From: Thalassobaculum_A sp040219215
GTDB taxonomy: Bacteria > Pseudomonadota > Alphaproteobacteria > Thalassobaculales > Thalassobaculaceae
DNA length: 64,000 nt
Direction: 5' to 3'
NCBI RefSeq assembly: GCF_040219215.1
Contig: NZ_JAVJSX010000037.1
Span: 6,651-70,650, forward strand
In this document: positions 15,405-22,899 of the stretch, one piece after another
Position numbering within the stretch: the first letter of the stretch is position 1
Layout of the letters: every line of letters begins with the position of its first letter
Translations under genes and position numbers: made by a program
The notes under the pieces: generated by a model
Databases searched by the model: none
Seen by the model: only the letters and a program-made list of their open reading frames with translations
Told to the model about the DNA's origin: nothing

Positions 15405-16012
15405 ACCACGCCGACACCCTGCGCACGATGATCCAGACGCGCGAGATCGAGATCGCCGCCCTGCGCCACGCCCTGGCGCTGACCGAGCGGGACGGGGGCG
15501 TGCAAACCACCCACCCCTCCGAACGGGTCGAGAAAATCAACACGGTCCCGGCCAGCGATCGGGCGAAGCGCTCCCGCAAGCTGACCGCGGCGCAGTCCAG
15601 GTTCCTCGATCTGGTGCGTGAGTTCGGCGACCAGGCAGCCAACGCCAACCTTAGCGCGCGCCTGAAGGTAACCACCGCCGCCGTATCGCTGATGGCCAAC
15701 CGGCTGGTGGAGATCGGACGGCTGCGCCGCGAGGGCTGCCAGAAATCGCGCACATACGTCGTCGTGGACGAGCCGCGCGCCGCGCCGTCCGCGCCTGTTG
15801 ACCAGGACAACGTGGAGCGCCTGCGTGCGCACCTGACGGGATTGCGGGCCGAGGGCGTCGAGGAGATGGCCGTGAGGGGTCTGTGCAAGCCGCTGGGCAT
15901 CGGGAGTGCTGAGTGCGGCCGGGCCCTGTGGCCGCTGATCGCCGAGGGCGTGGTCACCCTCGACAGCAAGGGCGCCCGGTCCACAATCAACATTGCGGGC
16001 CTGGCACAATGA
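15401..16012 (+). CDS. Winged-helix DNA-binding protein
   Basis: 203 residues. A helical start (MIQTREIEIAALRHALALTE) leads to a winged helix (LTAAQSRFLDLVREFGDQAA, ANLSARLKVTTAAVSLMANR) followed by a wing (LRREGCQKSRTYVVVDE) similar to MarR folds. A second helical unit (RLRAHLTGLRAEGVEEMAVR) follows. Probable phage transcription or replication factor. Overlap ATGA with the upstream gene. Confidence 0.7.
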   Translation: MNHADTLRTMIQTREIEIAALRHALALTERDGGVQTTHPSERVEKINTVPASDRAKRSRKLTAAQSRFLDLVREFGDQAANANLSARLKVTTAAVSLMANRLVEIGRLRREGCQKSRTYVVVDEPRAAPSAPVDQDNVERLRAHLTGLRAEGVEEMAVRGLCKPLGIGSAECGRALWPLIAEGVVTLDSKGARSTINIAGLAQ

Positions 16013-16419
16013 GAGACCCCGCCCTCAGACGCGGTCGGCTGGAGCGCGCGCCATCGCACCTCGACTGGCCACCGGAGGACGAGGAGCGGTTGGCCGCCCT
16101 GTACGCCGACGGATGGACGGTCGCCAGCATCGCCGGCGCCATGGGGCGCAACGTCCCGGCGATCATGACCAGGATCAAGCACCTGGGCCTGCGCCGCGGT
16201 GTCACCAAAGACCAGACGCTGGCGAACTGGCCACAGAACCGCTCGCTGATCGACCAGGCCGACGACGCTGACGACATCCTGGCCGCACGCATGGCCGCGT
16301 CCGGCGGCAGTTTCGCCGACCACGAAGTTCGCACCACGGTCTACGGGCGACGGATGTCCGGCGGCACCGCTGCGCTGGTCGGCTGGCAGACAGTGTCCAG
16401 CGGGGAGGCGGCGGAGTGA
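16009..16419 (+). CDS. SANT/GcrA-like HTH protein
   Basis: 136 residues. PPEDEERLAALYADGWTVAS and IAGAMGRNVPAIMTRIKHLG form a GcrA- or SANT-type HTH used by cell-cycle regulators and phage proteins in Alphaproteobacteria. The last 60 residues are flexible. It precedes a DNA methyltransferase; a GcrA-like protein next to a methylase would be an attractive pair for sensing methylation, but that is only a suggestion. Confidence 0.65.
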   Translation: MRDPALRRGRLERAPSHLDWPPEDEERLAALYADGWTVASIAGAMGRNVPAIMTRIKHLGLRRGVTKDQTLANWPQNRSLIDQADDADDILAARMAASGGSFADHEVRTTVYGRRMSGGTAALVGWQTVSSGEAAE

Positions 16420-17675
16420 CGGTCAGGATTATCATCGCCGATGTCCTCGAGGCGCTGCGCTCGCTGCCGGACGAGTCGGTCAACACCTGTGTCACGTCGC
16501 CACCGTACTGGGGGCTGCGCGACTATGGCGTCCCCGGGCAACTGGGCCTGGAGCGCACCCTCGGCGAGCACCTGGAAGCGATGGTGTCGGTGTTCGCTGA
16601 GGTCCGCCGCGTCCTGCGCAAGGACGGCACCTGCTGGATCAACTACGGCGACTGCTACGCGGCCGCACCGAACGGGCGCAGCGCAGCGGCGACGAAGGCT
16701 GCCGGCAACGACGATCGGAGCTTCAGGGACAAGCCGTTCAGCACGGTCGGGGCGATTTATGACCCGGCCGGCGGCGCGTCAGGTGGCGGATACCGCGGCG
16801 GCGCCAAGAACACGCACAACCCCCGCGGCCGCGTCGTCGCGGGATGCGACGCTGGCGAGGGTCCGCTCTACTCGCCCAGCCACGCGACTGAACGGGGGGC
16901 GTTCAGTTCAGGCGACCGGCAATCGAGACACGACCATGGCGGTCGCGTCGTCGCCGGCGGCTACCTGAAGCCCAAGGACCTCGTGATGATGTCCAACCGG
17001 TTGGCGATCGCCCTGCAGGACGCCGGGTGGTGGGTCCGCTCCGAGATCATCTGGCACAAGCCGAACCCGATGCCGGAAAGCATCAAGGACCGACCCGGCA
17101 CGAGCCATGAGAAGATCTGGCTGCTGTCGAAATCCGCGCGGTACTTCTACGACGCCGAGGCGGTGCGCGAAGCTGAAGCGGTGCCCGACTGGGACAACGG
17201 CACTCGCGTGTTCGGCGGGAAGAACAAGCACGGCGCGAACGTGCAGCACGGTGACCGCACCACTGGCCGCTTGGCGACACCCCGCAAGCGCGGCCTGCCG
17301 CCGAGGCACGCACAGTACGCGAGTAGTGATCAGTCCGGCCTAGACAGCGTGGGCCGTGGCAATGGGCGCAATCAGCGCAACGTCTGGACGATCGCCACCC
17401 GTCCATTCCCGGAAGCCCACTTCGCCACGTTCCCGCCCGAAATTCCTAAACGCTGCATCAAAGCAGGCTGCCCGATCGGCGGCACGGTCCTGGATCCGTT
17501 CGCCGGCGCCGGCACCACCGGGCTGGTCGCCGAGCAGCTGGGCCGCAACTCCGTCCTGATCGAACTCAGCCCGACCTATGCCGAAATGGCGCGGCGGCGG
17601 ATCGAGGCGCACCTGATGCACGCGGTGGTGACCGTCGAGGGCCTGGATTGCGCGAGCGCGGAGGCCGCCGAATGA
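16416..17675 (+). CDS. Beta-class DNA methyltransferase
   Basis: 419 residues with GTG start on a 4-base overlap. Motif IV TSPPYWGLRDYG is near residues 28-39 and motif I DPFAGAGTTGLVAEQLGR is at about residues 361-378, so motif IV precedes I (beta class). The SPPYW form is usual for N4-cytosine and some N6-adenine enzymes. The target-recognition region lies between them (about 90-330). No restriction enzyme is adjacent, so it is an orphan methylase that could protect phage DNA or regulate genes. Specificity cannot be read. Confidence 0.9.
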   Translation: MTVRIIIADVLEALRSLPDESVNTCVTSPPYWGLRDYGVPGQLGLERTLGEHLEAMVSVFAEVRRVLRKDGTCWINYGDCYAAAPNGRSAAATKAAGNDDRSFRDKPFSTVGAIYDPAGGASGGGYRGGAKNTHNPRGRVVAGCDAGEGPLYSPSHATERGAFSSGDRQSRHDHGGRVVAGGYLKPKDLVMMSNRLAIALQDAGWWVRSEIIWHKPNPMPESIKDRPGTSHEKIWLLSKSARYFYDAEAVREAEAVPDWDNGTRVFGGKNKHGANVQHGDRTTGRLATPRKRGLPPRHAQYASSDQSGLDSVGRGNGRNQRNVWTIATRPFPEAHFATFPPEIPKRCIKAGCPIGGTVLDPFAGAGTTGLVAEQLGRNSVLIELSPTYAEMARRRIEAHLMHAVVTVEGLDCASAEAAE

Positions 17676-18022
17676 CATACCGCGTGCTCGAACAGGACGC
17701 GCTAGGCGTCTTACGGGAACTCCGCAGCACCGACGATCTCGGCGTGGCGATCTCTGCCATGCGCCACTGGTACCTCAAGATGACGGTTGCCGGCTATGAC
17801 ACCTATGAGGATGCCCGGCACGGCAACGGCATCTTTGCGATCGACGCGAGCGGACGCACGGTCGTCGTCTATGCGGTCATATGGATCGAATACCCGGACG
17901 AGGACCTGCTGGCCGGGTCGCCGTCCTGGCTGCCCGCAATCTACACGACGACGCATGCCTCGCCCCGCGGGCTCGATATCCGCGACGTGGCGGACACGCG
18001 GCGGGGGGCGGGGTCACGATGA
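17672..18022 (+). CDS. Hypothetical protein upstream of DnaB
   Basis: 116 residues, MTYRVLEQDALGVLRELRST at the start. Contains IDASGRTVVVYAVIWIEYP and WLPAIYTTTHASPRGLDI, an alpha/beta fold with no family recognised. ATG overlaps the methyltransferase stop, and its end overlaps the dnaB start. Confidence 0.65.
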   Translation: MTYRVLEQDALGVLRELRSTDDLGVAISAMRHWYLKMTVAGYDTYEDARHGNGIFAIDASGRTVVVYAVIWIEYPDEDLLAGSPSWLPAIYTTTHASPRGLDIRDVADTRRGAGSR

Positions 18023-19518
18023 TGACCGAACGCAACGACCAGATCCGCGGCGGGGCGCCGTCGAATTCAAACGGCACATCCATGGGCCCGGGCCGCGAGA
18101 TGCCGCACAACCTGGAGGCCGAACAGGGCTTGCTGGGCGCCATCATGGTGAACAACAGAGCCTATGACCCGGTGTCGGACTTCCTGCGCCCGGAGCACTT
18201 CGCGGATCCGGTGAACGGGCGGATCTTCGAGATGTGCGCCAAGGCGATCGAGCGCGGCCAGACCGCGAACCCGGTGACGCTCAAGCGCACCTTCGACCAG
18301 GACGAGGCGCTGAAGGACACCGGCGGTGCCGCATACCTTGTGCGCCTGGCCGCGGCCGTGGTGACCTTGACCAACGCCGCCGACTACGGCCGCGAGATCC
18401 GCGACTGCTACATCCGCCGGCAGATCATCCTCGCAGGTCAGAGCATGGCCGCAACCGCCTCCGACACGTGGTGGAAGGCTCGTCGCGGCAACGACATCGA
18501 GGAGATGGACGCCGACAAGCTGCTGGCGCACGCCACGCAGTACCTCGACGAGATCCAGGCCCACGGCATCACCAAAGGCGAGTATGTGTCCGCCGTCTCG
18601 GGCGTCGACGTCGCCATGGAACGCGCCGAGACCATCTGGCGCGAGGGCGCGGAGGCGGCGGGTGCATCGACCGGCATAACCGACCTGGACCGCAGGATCG
18701 GCGGGCTGATGCCTGGACGGTTCTATATTCTCGGCGGGCGCCCGGCGATGGGTAAGACCGCACTCGCCCTTCGGATCGCGCGCAACCTCGCTCGGCAAGG
18801 CAAGACGGTCGGCATCGTCTCCCGCGAGATGCCGGCCGACGAACTCGGTGCCCGCCTGCTGGCCATGGAGTCGGGGATAACCCAGGAGCGCCAGGAGGCC
18901 GGCGACCTGGAGCAGAGCGACTTCGACAAGCTGGTTGCCGCCCGCATGGACATCGCCGGATGGCCGCTGCACATCGACTGCAGGTCGACCACGGTACCCG
19001 AGATCCGCCGGCGCGCGGTGCGCCTGCGCCGCAAGCACGGCCTGTCCCTGCTGGTGATCGACTACCTCCAACTGCTGCGCGGTGTCGGCGCCTCCGTCGA
19101 GAACCGGGTCCAGGAGATCAGCCAGATCTCGATGGCACTGAAGGCCCTCGCCACGGACCTGGAGATACCGGTCCTGGCCCTGTCGCAGCTATCGCGCGCG
19201 GTCGAGCAGCGCGACGACAAGCGGCCCCGCCTGGCGGACCTTCGGGAATCAGGATCGCTCGAGCAGGACGCCGACGTCGTGATGTTCGCATACCGGGCCG
19301 AATACTACCTCGCCAAGGAAGAGCCCATGCAGCGCTCGAACGAGACGTCCGCGAGTTTCGTCACGCGGCAAGGGGCATGGTCCGACCAGATCGAGGCCAA
19401 TCGCAACCTGATGGACATCATCATCGACAAGCACCGCTCCCGCGGCACCAGCACGGTCCGGCTCTACAGCAACCTGGCCGTCGGCGTGATCGATAACGGC
19501 ATCAGGGGGTTCGTGTGA
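18019..19518 (+). CDS. dnaB: Replicative DNA helicase DnaB
   Basis: 499 residues. The N-terminal domain (25-150) is the DnaB N-terminal collar (MPHNLEAEQGLLGAIMVN). The RecA-like core has Walker A GRPAMGKTALA (about 240-250), Walker B SLLVIDYLQLLR (about 342-353) and ALSQLSRAVEQR. The length agrees with DnaB (about 450-500). Loaded onto forks as a hexamer, it unwinds DNA 5'-3'. The gene follows small phage genes with overlapping starts and is followed by a probable loader/initiator, so the phage supplies its own helicase. No phage primase was seen. Confidence 0.93.
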   Translation: MMTERNDQIRGGAPSNSNGTSMGPGREMPHNLEAEQGLLGAIMVNNRAYDPVSDFLRPEHFADPVNGRIFEMCAKAIERGQTANPVTLKRTFDQDEALKDTGGAAYLVRLAAAVVTLTNAADYGREIRDCYIRRQIILAGQSMAATASDTWWKARRGNDIEEMDADKLLAHATQYLDEIQAHGITKGEYVSAVSGVDVAMERAETIWREGAEAAGASTGITDLDRRIGGLMPGRFYILGGRPAMGKTALALRIARNLARQGKTVGIVSREMPADELGARLLAMESGITQERQEAGDLEQSDFDKLVAARMDIAGWPLHIDCRSTTVPEIRRRAVRLRRKHGLSLLVIDYLQLLRGVGASVENRVQEISQISMALKALATDLEIPVLALSQLSRAVEQRDDKRPRLADLRESGSLEQDADVVMFAYRAEYYLAKEEPMQRSNETSASFVTRQGAWSDQIEANRNLMDIIIDKHRSRGTSTVRLYSNLAVGVIDNGIRGFV

Positions 19519-20495
19519 TGGCCTCCGACATGCCCTGGAGCAAGTTCTTCTGGTCCGACTGGGATTCGGACGAAGGCCTGAAGCAGTGTTCTCTCGCTGC
19601 TCAGGGACTGTGGATGCGCATGCTCTGCATCTGCGCGAAAAGCGACCCCCGAGGCTACCTCACCATCGCAGGCAATCCCCTCGACGTCGAGGGCGTGTCG
19701 ACAGCTGTCGGCCGCCCGCAGACCGAGGTGGAAACCCTCATGGGTGAACTAGCCCGCTGGGGCGTTTTTTCCCGTGATCGCAGCGGTCGCATCTACTCAC
19801 GTCGCATGTTGCGGGAGTCAAAACTCTCACAAGAGGGACGAAAACACGTCAAAAAGCGGTGGCAGCAAACCGCTGAAAACAAAGACGAAAATCCTCAACC
19901 TAATAGGGCCCCTAATAGCCCCCCTACAAGGGGACCTAAGACCCAGAAGCCAGAAGCCAGAAGCCAGAAAGAAAGAATAACCACCACCGAGTCTCGTGAC
20001 TCCGCGCACGACGGCGACCCAGGTGGTGGTGGTGAAGGTCAATCGCAGGGGGGAGATCAAACCCACGATCAGGCCATGGCCGAGGAGGTCCAGAACATCC
20101 TCGGTGTCGACGCCAGCACCGACCAACGGTGGTGGAACGCCTCGATGGCAATGACCCGCCTACGCCTCGCCGGCGCAACCGACGACGAGATCCGCGCCGC
20201 CGCAAACGACGCCAAGCGCTCCACCACCGGCCAGAAACTCCCCGGTCCGGGCTACGTCGAGAAGATCGCAACCCGCCTCGTCACCCAGCGCAAGACCACG
20301 ATCGCCGCCGCGGCTGCAACCCCGGCCGGACCGCAAGGCCTGGTGCTCGAACGCCCCTTCGCGAGGCTGCTGCGCATGTCCAAGGCCCACCGCCCCGAGA
20401 TCGAACGCCGGGCCAACCTCGGCGACGAGCAGGCGCTCGACCGATGGGCCAAGGCCGAGATCGCCAAGATCGAAGCCCAAGGTGACCCCTCGTGA
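19518..20495 (+). CDS. Replication accessory protein (possible helicase loader/initiator)
   Basis: 325 residues starting MASDMPWSKFFWSDWDSDEG. Residues 1-120 (GLKQCSLAAQGLWMRMLCIC, LDVEGVSTAVGRPQTEVETL) form a winged-helix-like unit resembling DUF1376-type phage replication proteins. A Gly/Gln/Ser-rich linker follows (about 130-190) and then a helical C-terminal domain. Its place immediately after dnaB suggests loading or origin binding. A GTG just upstream is also possible. Loader function is inferred from context. Confidence 0.65.
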   Translation: MASDMPWSKFFWSDWDSDEGLKQCSLAAQGLWMRMLCICAKSDPRGYLTIAGNPLDVEGVSTAVGRPQTEVETLMGELARWGVFSRDRSGRIYSRRMLRESKLSQEGRKHVKKRWQQTAENKDENPQPNRAPNSPPTRGPKTQKPEARSQKERITTTESRDSAHDGDPGGGGEGQSQGGDQTHDQAMAEEVQNILGVDASTDQRWWNASMAMTRLRLAGATDDEIRAAANDAKRSTTGQKLPGPGYVEKIATRLVTQRKTTIAAAAATPAGPQGLVLERPFARLLRMSKAHRPEIERRANLGDEQALDRWAKAEIAKIEAQGDPS

Positions 20496-21376
20496 CACAG
20501 GTTGACCAACCCTCAGACCCGGAGAATGGCCGCATGAAAGCCGACGACCTCGACCGTGCCCGCGACGATCTGCGGGAGATGCGGCGATGGATTGAGATTG
20601 CCGACGCGATTGAATTCACGATGTCCGGGTTCCCGGAAGTGATGACCAACGATCGCCAGATGTCGATCACGGCCACGTTGCCGGTGCGGCAGGCGATTGT
20701 CGCGGCGATGCGCGAGCAGGCCGACAAGCACCGCCAGGCGCTGGTCGCGATGGGCGTGGAGGTTGAGGGTGCGGCGACCGGGCTGCAGAACGATCGCCGT
20801 CACGTCTATTGCTGGACCTGCGGCACCCATAAGCTCCCCGACGAGTGCGCGGCCTGCCTGATGACCGAATGCCGCATGAGGCACGGCCTTGTTGACCGTT
20901 CGAAACCGACCGAGGAACCCCGCTGCTTCGGGGAGCCGGTCGAGGACCTGTCGCGCCAGGGCGCCCCGTACGAGATGCCGGCGGATGTCGTCGACCTGTC
21001 TGGATCGGATGCGAAGCCGGTCGAGGAAGTGCGGGACGTGGCCGGGCACGACTACGACCTGCACGGAATCCGCCGCGTCGCTGAACGGACGCTGAAGGCG
21101 AACGCATCCACCGATCCCGGCGCGATACTTGACGCCGCGAAGGCCGCCCCGCACTTGGCGAAATGGGTGCTGCGCCTGACTGGCACGAAGCCACCCAAGA
21201 TCATCGACCCGCCCGAGCAGGTCCACGGCGTGCCGGTGGCGTTCATTCGGGAGTTGGCTGACGAGTGCCGACGCTACCAGATCGACCCGGCCACGCTGTT
21301 CGTCGCAATGGACGGCGAGGCGGATCACCTGCGGCAGATCACCGTGGCCGCCTGCAATCGAATGAAGGGCGCCTGA
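20492..21376 (+). CDS. Early phage protein with central zinc-like motif
   Basis: 294 residues (GTG start on a 4-base overlap; an ATG 42 bases later is possible). N-terminal half is helical. The middle has YCWTCGTHKLPDECAACLMT, a Cys4-type zinc site. The C-terminal part is helical and acidic. Likely replication accessory. Ends just before the parS core. Confidence 0.6.
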   Translation: MTQVDQPSDPENGRMKADDLDRARDDLREMRRWIEIADAIEFTMSGFPEVMTNDRQMSITATLPVRQAIVAAMREQADKHRQALVAMGVEVEGAATGLQNDRRHVYCWTCGTHKLPDECAACLMTECRMRHGLVDRSKPTEEPRCFGEPVEDLSRQGAPYEMPADVVDLSGSDAKPVEEVRDVAGHDYDLHGIRRVAERTLKANASTDPGAILDAAKAAPHLAKWVLRLTGTKPPKIIDPPEQVHGVPVAFIRELADECRRYQIDPATLFVAMDGEADHLRQITVAACNRMKGA

Positions 21377-21377
21377 C

Positions 21378-21491
21378 ATGACCCTCCACGCCACCACCGC
21401 CCTGCAGATCGTCCCGCGCCACGTCCTGGGCGGCCCGGGCAACGACGCGGGCGGCCGGCTCGTGATAGAGTATCCCTATCGTTTCACGTGA
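21378..21491 (+). CDS. Micro-ORF ending inside the parS palindrome
   Basis: 37 residues (MTLHATTALQIVPRHVLGG start) whose stop TGA is part of the palindrome at 21,481. It follows the preceding stop by one base, so it could be translated. Low-confidence gene. Confidence 0.3.
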   Translation: MTLHATTALQIVPRHVLGGPGNDAGGRLVIEYPYRFT

Positions 21492-21494
21492 AAC
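21481..21494. promoter_or_regulatory. Perfect 14-bp parS core (ParB binding site)
   Basis: GTTTCACGTGAAAC, identical to the central 14 bases of the bacterial chromosomal parS (TGTTTCACGTGAAACA); only the outermost flanks differ (C and G). It is a complete palindrome in a 130-base stretch between the early and packaging modules. Chance expectation in 64 kb is of order 10^-4. No ParA or ParB gene was found in the window. Confidence 0.8.
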
Positions 21495-21509
21495 GGATCG
21501 AGAACGTCA

Positions 21510-21812
21510 ATGATCGACATGATATCGGTCGCCGACCCCCGCGAGACCCTGGCCGCCGCCAATCGTGACCAGCGCCAGCGCGACCACCTGAACCGCCGTG
21601 CGCTGCTGGCCGGCTTCCTCGGCACTGCGGTGACTCTCGGCATCGCGCCGAAGATGGGACTCGTTGGCGCGGCCGTAGAGCGCGCTGCAGTTGTCGGCCA
21701 CCCCCTCGGTCAACGTTCCTACGTTAACTGGGAGGTCCTCTACAGGGCGACGATCCTCAATGAGCACTGGATCGCTCGCTTGACGACCGCCGGCGTACGA
21801 GGGCGTGCCTGA
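21510..21812 (+). CDS. Small RR-motif (Tat-like) hypothetical protein
   Basis: 100 residues. LNRRALLAGFLGTAVTLGIA around residues 28-47 has twin arginines followed by a hydrophobic stretch, as in a Tat signal, but it is preceded by a 27-residue leader. The rest (YVNWEVLYRATILNEHWIAR) is short. Its stop overlaps the next start by one base. No family recognised; secretion is an inference. Confidence 0.6.
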   Translation: MIDMISVADPRETLAAANRDQRQRDHLNRRALLAGFLGTAVTLGIAPKMGLVGAAVERAAVVGHPLGQRSYVNWEVLYRATILNEHWIARLTTAGVRGRA

Positions 21813-22060
21813 TGGTCCGCGCCGGCCACATCGTCACCTGCGAGAACGGCCACCCGCTGTACCGAGTAGCCGTCGATATCTACGCCGTGCCTGACAGCTG
21901 CCCGCGATCGGACGACCTGGAGCGGATCGACCCCGAGGCGCAGGAGCCGGTCAAACACCTCATGATCCGCCCGTGCCCGCACTGCAAGGCGCCGTGGCTG
22001 GGCCAGTTTGTGAAGGATGTCAGGAGCCCGGTGGACCGTACCCGCGAGGAACCCGCCTGA
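21812..22060 (+). CDS. Small zinc-binding-like protein
   Basis: 82 residues. VTCENGHPLYRVAVDIYAVP and MIRPCPHCKAPWLGQFV give Cys/His ligands (C-x3-H and C-x2-C) typical of zinc-ribbon phage proteins. Ends on TGATG overlap with the next gene. Unknown role. Confidence 0.7.
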   Translation: MVRAGHIVTCENGHPLYRVAVDIYAVPDSCPRSDDLERIDPEAQEPVKHLMIRPCPHCKAPWLGQFVKDVRSPVDRTREEPA

Positions 22061-22293
22061 TGAACCGCCGTGACCTGCTGGCCACCACGGCCATCGTCGC
22101 TCCTGCCCTGGCAATCGGCGTCGCACCGCCGAAACCGGCCAATGTGCTGCACGCCCGGCGACTGCTGGAGCGCATGCGGGCTATCAGGCCAGACGAGCCA
22201 ATGTGCGTCATCGATCGGCGAGATGTCTACGTGGTGCACCCGGACCAAGAGGCCGACGTTCGCCGGGCAATGGCGTCGAGGGGTGCGGTCTGA
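22060..22293 (+). CDS. Small RR-motif (Tat-signal-like) protein
   Basis: 77 residues from MNRRDLLATTAIVAPALAIG, a compact twin-arginine signal-like start, then a basic helical region (HARRLLERMRAIRPDEPM). It overlaps the next gene by one base. It resembles the products at 21,510 and 54,292 only in the signal. Function unknown. Confidence 0.65.
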   Translation: MNRRDLLATTAIVAPALAIGVAPPKPANVLHARRLLERMRAIRPDEPMCVIDRRDVYVVHPDQEADVRRAMASRGAV

Positions 22294-22892
22294 TGCCCGT
22301 CATGCGCCCCGAAACCCAGGATCACCGCTACGACGTCTTCGCCGCACGCTACGCGGTCAACTTCAACGCGACCGAGGCCGCGATCGAGGCCGGCGCCAAT
22401 CCCAAGGCCGCGAAGCAGACCGGCCACCGCTGGCTCCAACTCGACGTCGTCAAGAAGAAGGTCCGCGCCATCCTGGCCGTCCGCACCGCCCAGGCCGACC
22501 TCGATGCCGAGCACGTGCTTGGCCAGTACAAGGCGATTGCCCTCGCCGACATCACCGACGTGGTCTCCTGGTGCAACGAGGTCACCACGTCCGAGGACGG
22601 CAAGACCGTGGTGCTGCGCGGCGTCGTCTTCTCCAAGCCCAGCCACGAACTGCCCCCGCACGTCCGCGCCGCCATCAAGTCCGTGAAGCAGACCGCCAAC
22701 GGCATCGAGGTGGTCATGCACGACAAGGGCGGCTCCCTGGAGAAGCTGGAAGCCTACCTGCGCATGGAAGGGGCGGTGAAGAAGCACATGCTGGTCGGGC
22801 ACGACGGCGGCGCGCTGCAGGCCACCACCCGGGTGATCATCGAGGTGGTCGACCCGGCCAACCCAGCCCCGGATAACGCAGGCGAGGAGTAG
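22293..22892 (+). CDS. Terminase small subunit
   Basis: 199 residues. N-terminal helix-turn-helix (YAVNFNATEAAIEAGANPKA, AAKQTGHRWLQLDVVKKKVR) as in Terminase_2 family. Residues 60-199 form the oligomerisation and C-terminal tail (LADITDVVSWCNEVTT, MHDKGGSLEKLEAYLRMEGA). Small terminases recognise the packaging start and regulate the large subunit, whose gene begins 7 bases later. Length is normal for the family. Confidence 0.9.
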   Translation: MPVMRPETQDHRYDVFAARYAVNFNATEAAIEAGANPKAAKQTGHRWLQLDVVKKKVRAILAVRTAQADLDAEHVLGQYKAIALADITDVVSWCNEVTTSEDGKTVVLRGVVFSKPSHELPPHVRAAIKSVKQTANGIEVVMHDKGGSLEKLEAYLRMEGAVKKHMLVGHDGGALQATTRVIIEVVDPANPAPDNAGEE

Positions 22893-22899
22893 CCGACCC

